A stretch of DNA of 64,000 bases from Janthinobacterium sp. PAMC25594 (GTDB lineage: Bacteria > Pseudomonadota > Gammaproteobacteria > Burkholderiales > Burkholderiaceae_D), in the NCBI RefSeq assembly GCF_019443505.1, contig NZ_CP080377.1, positions 4,216,001 to 4,280,000 of the forward strand. The letters are read 5' to 3'. Shown here piece by piece: positions 54,133 through 64,000 of this stretch. The number at the start of each line of letters is the position of its first letter. Position 1 is the stretch's first letter. Position numbers and translations under genes: made by a program. Below the pieces are notes generated by a model. The model was not told the DNA's origin and did no database searches. It worked only from the letters and a program-made list of their open reading frames with translations.

Positions 54133-55474
54133 GCTCCTCGATAAGCGCGTCATCAAGATCCAGGGCCAAAACCACACTTCGGATCTTAGTAAGGGCCGCT
54201 GCGCAGGCACTACGCTTGTCACTCGCGACTTTTGCCACGTTTTCCTGGACGTACGCTTCAAATCGCTGCATGAGAGCTGCTGCATCAGGTTCAACCTTCT
54301 GTTGGCACAGCACGCATTGGCTGTCTTCATGAATATGCGGGAAGTCTTTTCCAGGGTAAGCGGCACCTGTTGAGAATTCTTTGGTAGCCTGGAATAAGGC
54401 TTTCCATATGATATCTCCAGTGCCGGGCAATAACGCCTCGCCTGATCGCAGTGCAGTTGCGGCGGCAATTTCGGCTGCAAGCGCTGTCTGTGTCTCTGTA
54501 TCCATCGTGCGCAGTTTTTGGATTGATTCGTCCTTGACCCAAGCTGTCGCTGATTCGATTTTCGTTTTGAGTGCCGTCATTCGGGCAGCCGCTAGTTTGA
54601 ATTCCTTCGCCTTCGCCTTCGGATCGCTCTCATTCAGTGTTTTTTCGAGATCCGCCATTTTTTTCGTATCGTCGGCGCTCATCTGCGCTAGCGCATCGAC
54701 GTCGGCAGCTGTTGTTTTTTCGCTGAGAGAGGAAATGAGTGTTCCGACCTTAGTAGTGCCAACGAGATGGTTAAATGCCTCTTTCGTTGTCGCGGTAGCC
54801 AGGATTTCCGCGTTGAGCTTTTCAAGGATTTTCGGAAGAACGATTTGGGCCAAGTTCTCCACTACGTCGAGGCCGAACGGCAGATAGGCGATTTCCTGGT
54901 GCTGGTCAAGATACGCGCGTGCGCAATGCGTATCGAAAACGGCGACCGTAGCAAGCTCAGCTGGGGAAGCCTTCCCCTTTTGCCAGCTTACAGTGGACGA
55001 TTTTCCACCAAGCTGGATTTCAAAGGACGCCTGCGGTATCAAGGTGGCCGATGCCTTGCTCATCGCATTGGGCCGTACGTCTTCGTTGGAGTCCCGGCTG
55101 CGGCAGGCACGTTTCAGGACGCGCGCATAACCTGACTTGCCAGAGCCATTTCCCCCATAGATTACGGTCAGTCCTTTCGGCGCGAATGAGAGAGTTTGGC
55201 TTGCTGCTAGGCGATTGACATTCTTTACATCCCGAAGCGCCGTTAGAACTACCGCAGCATCTTTGGAGGCTGTCACTGGAAGGTGTTGTTGATCCAACGG
55301 TTCCGGCTTCCGGTTGTTCGGATCCGGAAGCCCGGCACTGTCTTTCAGCATCGCGTAGAGATCATCTAGGGCCGTAGTGGTGAGCGTCTGTTGGAATAGG
55401 CGTCTGGCTGCGTCCTGCTGCCAAGGTTTGAGGTCGGCTTTTGACCAAGCCAGAATTTCGTCCAGTAGCGCCAT
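54095..55474 (-). pseudogene. Zinc-hook AAA ATPase (SMC/RloC-like) truncated by the IS element
   Basis: The remaining 448 native residues begin MALLDEILAWSKADLKPW, have Walker A GGNGSGKSGYARVLKRACR (about 107-125), a long coiled coil (about 215-330) and a hook motif C-x2-C in SQCVLCQQKVEPDAA (about 400). From residue about 449 the frame runs into the IS end (CQDRPGYIRV). The second coiled-coil arm, signature and Walker B are missing and are not on the other side of the IS. Full-length relatives of this layout include RloC-type nucleases and other stand-alone defence ATPases; the exact family is inferred. Codon use is visibly A+T-richer than in neighbours. Confidence 0.7.
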
Positions 55475-55856
55475 GGTTTTCTTTCTTATAGGATATTTTA
55501 AGATTGCATTAAATATACCTTATCCCAGCAGTGACATTGCTATTCGTGCTCTCCTTATCCCTGTCAAACCCTTTTGCTTCAGCACCTCGTGGTTTTTCCG
55601 GCGCTATTTCGATATGTGCCTGCTGTTTGTGGAAGTCGATCTCGCGTTCTGCCATTTCGCTTACGATTTGACGGGAAGGGCGCGACCGACTTGTACCGTT
55701 CGTTCTACTTCGAACTCTCTGTGCGCAACAGATGCGTTATGTAACGCCCGATCAAGTACGGAGCGGCTTGCCAACCAAAAACCTGTAGTGGCTCTGCTCG
55801 ACGGCAGCAAATTGTCCAAGCAAGTTGTTAATATTATCGCGGCTGATGATGCTTGA
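55475..55856. other. A+T-rich gene debris between the ATPase fragment and gyrB
   Basis: Two plus-strand frames hold protein-like pieces: FDGKGATDLYRSFYFELSVRN in one (about 55670-55735) and LANQKPVVALLDGSKLSKQV in the other (about 55770-55835). They could be parts of one gene broken by a frameshift, but I cannot name it. Composition is low in G+C like that of the ATPase fragment. Confidence 0.35.
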
Positions 55857-55861
55857 CGTGA

Positions 55862-55885
55862 AAAAAGGCTCCTCGGAGCCTTTTT
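55862..55885. terminator. Bidirectional intrinsic terminator near gyrB
   Basis: AAAAAGGCTCC (55862-55872), TC, GGAGCCTTTTT (55875-55885) is a perfect stem with A run on one side and T run on the other. It ends gyrB on the reverse strand and would stop transcripts from the accessory patch. Confidence 0.88.
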
Positions 55886-55956
55886 CCATTAACTGTGTCA
55901 TTGGTTTTTCACTTACTTGGCACAGTTTGCACTTTCTGTGTCACCCGACATCGCAG

Positions 55957-58592
<2,636 letters not shown>

Positions 58593-58607
58593 TCACTGCT
58601 GTGGTCT

Positions 58608-59714
58608 TTAGATCCGCATCGGCATGACGACATACTTGAAGTCGGCATTGTCCGGGATGGAGATCAGGGCGGACGAGTTCGAGTCGCCCAGCGCGATGTT
58701 GACGTATTCGCATTTCAGGTTGTTCAGCACGTCCAGCAGATACGTCACGTTGAAGCCGATGTCGACGGAATCGCCGCCGTAGTCGATTTCCAGCTCTTCG
58801 ACGGCTTCTTCCTGGTCCGCATTGGTCGAGCTGATCTTCATGCTGCCCGGGGTGATGATGCAGCGCACGCCCTTGAACTTGTCGCTGGTCATGATGGCGG
58901 CACGTTGCAGCGAGCGCAGCAGTTCATCGCGGCCGATGGTGAAGTCGTTTTTGTAGCCTTTTGGAATCACGCGCGTGTAGTCGGGGAACTTGCCTTCCAC
59001 CAGCTTCGAGATCAGCTCGATGTCGGCAAAGGTCAGTTTCACCTGATTGGCGGCGATGTCCAGCTGCACCGGCTCATCGTTCTCTTCCAGCAAGCGCTGC
59101 AGTTCGATGATGGTCTTGCGCGGAATAATCACTTCCTGGCGCGCGAACGTCTGCTCGGTGGCGACCTGGCAAAACGCCAGGCGGTGGCCATCGGTGGCCA
59201 CGGCGATGACATTATTGCCATCCAGAACCAGCAGCAAGCCGTTCAGGTAGTAGCGGATGTCTTGCTGCGCCATCGAGAAATGCACCATGTTGAACAGGTG
59301 CTTCAGCGTTTTCTGCGGCAGGGTGACGCTGGCGTTGTAGCTTTCCGCCTGTTGCACGGTAGGAAACTCTTCCGCCGCCAGGGTTTGCAGCGCGAAGCGC
59401 GATTTGCCCGTTTGCACGGTCAGGCGCTTGTTCAGCAGGGTCATCGTGACGTCGCCCGATTCGGGCAGGGCGCGCAAAATGTCCAGCAGCTTGCGCGCGG
59501 CCACGGTGGTGCCGGTCACGTCCGCGCCGGAACCGATTTCCGCGTGCGTGGTGATCTGCACTTCGGTGTCGGTGGACAGGAAGGAGACATTTTCACCGTC
59601 TTTGCGGATGAGGATATTGGCCAGAATCGGCATAGTGTGCCGACGCTCGACAATACCGCTCACGATCTGCAGTGGCCGGAGAAGGGTATCTCGGGTGGTT
59701 TTGACCAATTGCAT
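58608..59714 (-). CDS. dnaN: DNA polymerase III beta sliding clamp
   Basis: The clamp tethers the polymerase to DNA. The 368-residue protein starts MQLVKTTRDTLLRPLQ and ends with the family tail YVVMPMRI, with three similar domains of about 120 residues (phrases RRHTMPILANILI and LLRSLQRAAIMTSDKFKGV). GAGGAT precedes the ATG by five bases. It lies 149 bases after dnaA, and recF is absent between it and gyrB. Confidence 0.98.
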   Translation of the reverse strand: MQLVKTTRDTLLRPLQIVSGIVERRHTMPILANILIRKDGENVSFLSTDTEVQITTHAEIGSGADVTGTTVAARKLLDILRALPESGDVTMTLLNKRLTVQTGKSRFALQTLAAEEFPTVQQAESYNASVTLPQKTLKHLFNMVHFSMAQQDIRYYLNGLLLVLDGNNVIAVATDGHRLAFCQVATEQTFARQEVIIPRKTIIELQRLLEENDEPVQLDIAANQVKLTFADIELISKLVEGKFPDYTRVIPKGYKNDFTIGRDELLRSLQRAAIMTSDKFKGVRCIITPGSMKISSTNADQEEAVEELEIDYGGDSVDIGFNVTYLLDVLNNLKCEYVNIALGDSNSSALISIPDNADFKYVVMPMRI

Positions 59715-59863
59715 ATTTATCCTCAATGTATAGGTTGAACAGTACGACGTTTAACGTATTAATTTAACAATTGTTACCATAGGGAGCCCCGACAGACCGG
59801 CTGCGGCGCCCTCCCAGATGATAAGGGTAAAGCACGTTTTGAGCCAGTCTTGCCAAATGGTGC

Positions 59864-61258
59864 TTAGCCCTTCAAGGTTTGCTCCAGCACATGCAATTCG
59901 TGGTTGCATTCCGGGTTCTTGGTGCGGTCCAGTGCGATCTTGCGCACGGCATGCAGCACCGTGGTGTGGTCGCGGCCGCCGAACAGCTCGCCGATTTCCG
60001 GCAGGCTCTTCTGTGTCAATTCCTTGGCCAGGTACATGGCGATCTGGCGCGGCCGGGCGATATTCGCGGGCCGGCGCTTCGAATACATGTCGGCCACCTT
60101 GATATTGAAGAAGTCGGCCACCGTTTTCTGGATGTTTTCCACGGAAATCTGGCGGTTTTGCACCGACAGCAAGTCCTTCAGGGCTTCCTTGACGATATCG
60201 ATCGTGATGTCCTTGCCATGGAAACGCGAATACGCCAGAATTTTGCGCAGCGCGCCTTCGAGCTCGCGCACGTTCGAGCGCAAGTGCTTGGCGACAAAGA
60301 AGGCCACGTCGTCGGAGAAGGTCACGCCTTCCTGCTTGGCTTTTTTCAGCAGAATCGCCACGCGCATTTCCAGTTCCGGCGGCTCGATGGCCACCGTCAG
60401 GCCCGAGTCGAAGCGCGAAATCAGGCGGTCATCCATGCCCGTGATTTCCTTCGGATAGGTATCCGAGGTGATGATGATCTGTTTCTTCGCGGCAATTAAT
60501 GCCTCGAACGCATAGAAAAACTCTTCCTGCGTGCGGCTCTTGCCGCCGAAGAACTGAATATCATCGATCAGCAGCATGTCGAGCGAGTGATAGTAGTGCT
60601 TGAAATCGTCAAAACCCTTGCGCTGGTAAGCGGTCACTACGTCGCGAACATACTGTTCCGCGTGGATGTAGCGGATTTTCGCGCCCGGATTGTCGGCCAT
60701 CACCTGGTTGCCGATGGCGTGGATCAAGTGGGTCTTACCCAGGCCGACGCCGCCGTAGAAGAACAGCGGGTTATACGACACACCCGGATTGTTCGCCACC
60801 TGGATGGCGGCGGCGCGCGCCAGCTGGTTGGCCTTGCCGGTCACGAAGCTGTCGAAGGTCAGGTCGGTGTTGATGCGGCTCTGCTCGCGACGCGGCGCGG
60901 CGCCGATGCTCAGTTCCGGCACGCTGGGCTGCGGTTCCGCGGCGCGCGCGCTGGGCGCGCCGCCATTCGGATCGCTGGCCGGGGTGCTGGCGGTGACGGG
61001 TTTCTTCGGCAGGGCCAGGCGCGGGTCGAGCACGAACTGCACTTCCGTGGGCGCTTCGAAGTACTGTATGGCCAGCGCAGTGATGCGGTTGGCGAACTGG
61101 GTCTTGACCCAATCGAGCTTGAAGCGATTGGGCGCAGCAATGCGCAGCTTGCCCTCTTCGTAATCGAGAGGGATAAGCGGTTTGATCCACGCACTGAATT
61201 GTTGCGGTGTCAGCTCCAGTTCCAACTGCGCGGAACAGGCCTGCCAGAAATTATCCAT
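59864..61258 (-). CDS. dnaA: Chromosomal replication initiator DnaA
   Basis: The 464-residue initiator has domain I ([21 protein letters not shown]), a short variable linker rich in Pro/Ala (about 85-130), AAA+ domain III with Walker [17 protein letters not shown] and Walker [11 protein letters not shown], and the DNA-binding domain IV with the DnaA signature [17 protein letters not shown]. It opens oriC. The oriC-type gap lies directly upstream. Confidence 0.99.
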   Translation of the reverse strand: MDNFWQACSAQLELELTPQQFSAWIKPLIPLDYEEGKLRIAAPNRFKLDWVKTQFANRITALAIQYFEAPTEVQFVLDPRLALPKKPVTASTPASDPNGGAPSARAAEPQPSVPELSIGAAPRREQSRINTDLTFDSFVTGKANQLARAAAIQVANNPGVSYNPLFFYGGVGLGKTHLIHAIGNQVMADNPGAKIRYIHAEQYVRDVVTAYQRKGFDDFKHYYHSLDMLLIDDIQFFGGKSRTQEEFFYAFEALIAAKKQIIITSDTYPKEITGMDDRLISRFDSGLTVAIEPPELEMRVAILLKKAKQEGVTFSDDVAFFVAKHLRSNVRELEGALRKILAYSRFHGKDITIDIVKEALKDLLSVQNRQISVENIQKTVADFFNIKVADMYSKRRPANIARPRQIAMYLAKELTQKSLPEIGELFGGRDHTTVLHAVRKIALDRTKNPECNHELHVLEQTLKG

Positions 61259-61771
61259 GTATGTCTATGTGAAAAGGTGTGGGAGGGCGTATCGATTCTG
61301 CCCTGCGTTCACCGTGTTGCAAGGCCGGCGTCGCGCGAGGGCTCGCCACACGTAACGCGCTATTCTACTCCCGACTGCCAAAGTTATCCACAGGCACGGC
61401 TGTTATTTTTCTGTGGCGGGGTGGGGCGCCGTGTGTATAAGAGGCGACTTATCCCCCGGTTATCCCGTTGCAGACAGTGCTGGCGCGGCCTGTGGCGGGG
61501 GCTTGCCGGCGGATGGGGTTCGACGCGAAAATTTCCGGGCGATCACGGCAATCCTTGACAAGAGGGGGGCATATGCTGAATAATTCAGGGTTCCCCGCCC
61601 GTATTCCGTGTTTATTCATTTGGAACGACAATATGGACTAAGCGTGGATTAAGCGGGCGATGAGATTGGCCAGCTTGTGCCTTGGCATAAGTGCGCGATT
61701 GTCATTGGCACCAAAAACTGACGGGACGTCAGACCCGATTTTGCATTTTTTTTGTTTTTAGCGAGACCAAC
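61259..61771. other. Chromosomal origin (oriC) candidate
   Basis: The dnaA-rpmH gap holds DnaA boxes: TTATCCACA (61384-61392, perfect), TTATACACA on the reverse strand (61432-61440, perfect to TTATNCACA), and the weaker TTATCCCCC (61449-61457) and TTATCCCGT (61460-61468). A T-rich stretch near rpmH and TTATTCATT (61612-61620) could be the unwinding side. Gene order around it is that of a typical origin. No gene is seen in the gap, and the rpmH promoter should also lie here. Confidence 0.8.
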
Positions 61772-61906
61772 ATGAAACGTACTTACCAACCTTCCGTCGT
61801 TCGCCGCAAGCGTACGCACGGCTTCCGCGCTCGTATGGCTACCCGTGGTGGCCGTGATGTGCTCAACGCACGTCGCGCAAAGGGCCGCAAACGTCTGGCC
61901 GTATAG
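61772..61906 (+). CDS. rpmH: 50S ribosomal protein L34
   Basis: The 44-residue basic protein reads [20 protein letters not shown] at the start and [12 protein letters not shown] at the end, the full L34 consensus. It starts the rpmH-rnpA-yidD-yidC operon beside oriC. Confidence 0.98.
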   Translation: MKRTYQPSVVRRKRTHGFRARMATRGGRDVLNARRAKGRKRLAV

Positions 61907-61908
61907 GC

Positions 61909-62367
61909 TTGTCGTTGACAGCTGATCGCGTGGCTAGCTGTACTCCAGTCGGCAATCAACGCGAAGGTTCACACGACTTCGCGCGCGTTCGGCGTATCGT
62001 TAAAACGGATGAATTTTCATCCGTTTTTCGTTTGCGCCCTTCGCAAAAAACAGCGCATTTTGTGCTGTACACCCGACACAATCAATTGCCGCATGCGCGG
62101 CTGGGCGTCGTTGTGGCGAAGCGTTTCGCGCCACGCGCGGCGACCCGCAACACGATCAAGCGCGTCACGCGCGAGCTGTTTCGCAACAGCGCGATGCCGC
62201 CGGTCGACTGCGTGGTGCGTTTATCGCGCGCCGTCAACAGCAAGGATGGCCCGGCCACCACGACTCGGCTCAAAGCCGAGCTGCGTGAAGAATTGGGCCG
62301 CCTGTTCGCGGCGCAAATCGCCGCCCAGGCCCGTTCTGTTGCTGCGCCACCACCGTCCGCGCCATGA
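61909..62367 (+). CDS. rnpA: Ribonuclease P protein component
   Basis: The protein cofactor of RNase P helps cut 5' leaders from pre-tRNA. The core block [50 protein letters not shown] (with the RNxxKR RNA-binding motif) is clear. The N-terminal start is uncertain: TTG at 61909 gives 152 residues, and TTG at 61915 or GTG at 61930 are alternatives. It overlaps yidD by four bases. Confidence 0.93.
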   Translation: MSLTADRVASCTPVGNQREGSHDFARVRRIVKTDEFSSVFRLRPSQKTAHFVLYTRHNQLPHARLGVVVAKRFAPRAATRNTIKRVTRELFRNSAMPPVDCVVRLSRAVNSKDGPATTTRLKAELREELGRLFAAQIAAQARSVAAPPPSAP

Positions 62368-62624
62368 AAACCCTGCTGCTGTTCCTGCTGCGTGCTTATC
62401 AGTTGCTGATCAGCCCCATGCTGGGACAGAATTGCCGTTTCTATCCGAGCTGTTCGCATTACGCGATGGAAGCGCTGCGCGTGCACGGTACTGCCAAGGG
62501 CAGCCTGCTGGCTGCCAAGCGGCTGTGCCGTTGCCACCCCTGGAATGAAGGGGGCGTCGACCCGGTGCCGCCGGCCGATTGCAAACAATCTTCAACGACC
62601 GCTTGCGGTTGCAACCACTCCTGA
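62364..62624 (+). CDS. yidD: Membrane protein insertion efficiency factor YidD
   Basis: The 86-residue protein starts [20 protein letters not shown] and has the family block [15 protein letters not shown] and [13 protein letters not shown]. It assists YidC in membrane insertion, attached to the inner membrane. It begins at the ATGA overlap with rnpA. The C-terminal tail with extra Cys residues is longer than in E. coli. Confidence 0.95.
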   Translation: MKTLLLFLLRAYQLLISPMLGQNCRFYPSCSHYAMEALRVHGTAKGSLLAAKRLCRCHPWNEGGVDPVPPADCKQSSTTACGCNHS

Positions 62625-62635
62625 CAAATACCCTA

Positions 62636-64000
62636 ATGGATATCAATAAACGTACCATCCTGTGGATCGTGTTTTCCGTCTCGCTGGTAATTCTCTGGAA
62701 CGAATGGATGATCTCGAACGGCAAGCCGTCGATGTTCTCCGCGAACACGGAACAAACCGCCAAGGCGCCTGCGACCCCTGCCAAGACGGATGCCCTGGCT
62801 GCCTCGGCTGCGGCAGGCGTGCCTGCCCTGCCGGGTGAGGCTGTCGATCCCGCCGCGTTCAAGCGCGAAGTGATTACCATCACCACCGACGTCATCAAGG
62901 TCGACATCGACACCCTGGGCGGCCAGGTCAAGCGTCTGGAATTGCTGAAATTCAAGGGCGCGGGCAATCCGGGCTGGTTCGGCGGCTGCTTCGGCCTGTT
63001 CAAATGGTGCCAGCCTGACGAAGGCAAGCAAAACGAAGTGCTGTTCGACGAAGGCGCGAACCACACCTATCTGGCGCAATCGGGCTTGGTCGGCGGTCCT
63101 TTCCCCACCCATGCGAGCGGTTTCACCGTACAGCCTGGCGTGCGCACCATCGGTGACGGCAAGCAAGTGCAACTGGTGATGGAAGCGGTCGAAGGCGGCG
63201 TCAAGCTGACCAAGACGTTTACGTTCAAGCGCGGCGACTACGTCATCGATGTGCGCCACGACGTGGCCAACGTGGGCGCGGCGCCTGTTACGCCACAGCT
63301 GTATCTGCAACTGACGCATGATGGCAACAAGCCGGTCGGCGACTCGTTCTTCAACAGCAGCTTCACGGGCCCGACCCTGTACACGCCGCAAGACAAGTAC
63401 CAGAAGCTGACGTTCGAGAAAATCGAAAAAGCCGCTGCGGAAGACGAGAAGAAGGGCAACGACAACGCCATGAAGGGCCTGCATCCGGCCACGGCGAATG
63501 GCGGCTGGTTTGCGATTTCGCAACATTTCTTCGTTTCCGCTTTTGTTCCGCCTGAAAACGTCAAGCGCGACATCTTCACCAAGAAGGTCGGCCCTAACCT
63601 GTACGCCATCGGTAACGTGCTGCCCCTGCCTACCCTGGCGCCAGGCGCCACGGCCAGCATGGACAGCAAGCTGTACTCGGGTCCGCAAATCGCGCACCTG
63701 CTGGAAAACGTTTCGCCTGGCCTGGAACTGGTCAAGGATTACGGCTGGCTGACCATCATCGCCAAGCCGATCTTCTGGGTCATGGAACACATCCACAGCG
63801 TGCTGGGCAACTGGGGCTGGACCATCATCGCCTTCACGATCCTGATCAAGCTGGCGTTCTTCCCCCTGTCGGCCGCCGGCTACCGCAGCATGGCCAAGAT
63901 GAAACTGGTCACGCCGAAGATGCAAGCGATCCGCGAGCGCTACAAAGGCGACCCGCAAAAGATGAACCAGGCCACGATGGAGCTGTACAAGACGGAAAAG
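62636..64000 (+). CDS. yidC: Membrane protein insertase YidC (3' end outside window)
   Basis: The 455 codons present contain TM1 (MDINKRTILWIVFSVSLVIL), a periplasmic P1 beta-sandwich (about 60-340), the block LVKDYGWLTIIAKPIFWVM, and the start of the conserved core (NWGWTIIAFTILIKLAFFPLSAAGYRSMAKMK). YidC inserts and folds inner-membrane proteins with or without SecYEG. The P1 region contains an insertion-like stretch near 110-125 with two Cys (GGCFGLFKWCQ). It follows yidD by eleven bases. Confidence 0.97.
   Translation, partial: MDINKRTILWIVFSVSLVILWNEWMISNGKPSMFSANTEQTAKAPATPAKTDALAASAAAGVPALPGEAVDPAAFKREVITITTDVIKVDIDTLGGQVKRLELLKFKGAGNPGWFGGCFGLFKWCQPDEGKQNEVLFDEGANHTYLAQSGLVGGPFPTHASGFTVQPGVRTIGDGKQVQLVMEAVEGGVKLTKTFTFKRGDYVIDVRHDVANVGAAPVTPQLYLQLTHDGNKPVGDSFFNSSFTGPTLYTPQDKYQKLTFEKIEKAAAEDEKKGNDNAMKGLHPATANGGWFAISQHFFVSAFVPPENVKRDIFTKKVGPNLYAIGNVLPLPTLAPGATASMDSKLYSGPQIAHLLENVSPGLELVKDYGWLTIIAKPIFWVMEHIHSVLGNWGWTIIAFTILIKLAFFPLSAAGYRSMAKMKLVTPKMQAIRERYKGDPQKMNQATMELYKTEK

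Overview
The window looks like a piece of the chromosome of a G+C-rich betaproteobacterium, most likely Oxalobacteraceae (Janthinobacterium/Massilia-like). The reasons are the gene order around the replication origin (yidC-yidD-rnpA-rpmH / oriC / dnaA-dnaN-gyrB, with no recF between dnaN and gyrB), the divergent uvrA-ssb pair sharing one SOS box, and several chemoreceptors of which two end in an EWEEF tail. This is inferred from content, not from a database comparison.

Layout. 1-1.7 kb: start of uvrA and divergent ssb around a LexA box. 1.8-4.9 kb: an operon for a lipid-linked sugar (HAD phosphatase fused to a polyprenyl-phosphate phosphoribosyltransferase, an SMR-type flippase, and a GT-C transferase broken by an in-frame TAA). 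4.9-6.2 kb: a PliG-like lysozyme inhibitor and an A+T-rich patch with a small membrane protein. 6.2-10.8 kb: an ABC ATPase followed by a permease fused to an M1 metallopeptidase, with a terminator-like hairpin in the leader. 11-14 kb: GNAT, beta-barrel protein, phosphoesterase, secreted protein. 14-19.9 kb: a C4-dicarboxylate module (dctD, dctB, porin, dctA) with a sigma-54-type promoter before dctA. 20.2-26.7 kb: Fur-box-linked TonB receptor, nudC, folE, an AraC regulator and small genes. 27-33 kb: chemoreceptor, lipoprotein, YfcG-type GST, and a hiuH/HbpS-like operon divergent from a two-component system that matches HprRS. 33-36.7 kb: a large orphan SF1 helicase next to REP-like palindromes. 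36.8-50 kb: two more chemoreceptors, a LysR-hydrolase-MFS block, DinB, MarC, an AraC-DMT pair, a MORN-type protein and an AI-2E-family transporter. 50-52.7 kb: hypotheticals and a diguanylate cyclase. 52.7-55.9 kb: an accessory patch in which an IS481-family element cuts off a zinc-hook AAA ATPase. 55.9-64 kb: gyrB, dnaN, dnaA, oriC, rpmH, rnpA, yidD and the start of yidC.

Most of the window is core or common accessory genome. The points that most deserve a second look are the broken phosphoribosyl-lipid/GT-C operon, the HprRS-hiuH module with a near-perfect palindromic operator, the sigma-54 promoter candidate before dctA, the IS-truncated zinc-hook ATPase beside the origin, the orphan helicase, and a REP-like palindrome found in two distant intergenic regions. 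I did not find a clear multi-gene defence system, CRISPR array, tRNA or rRNA.
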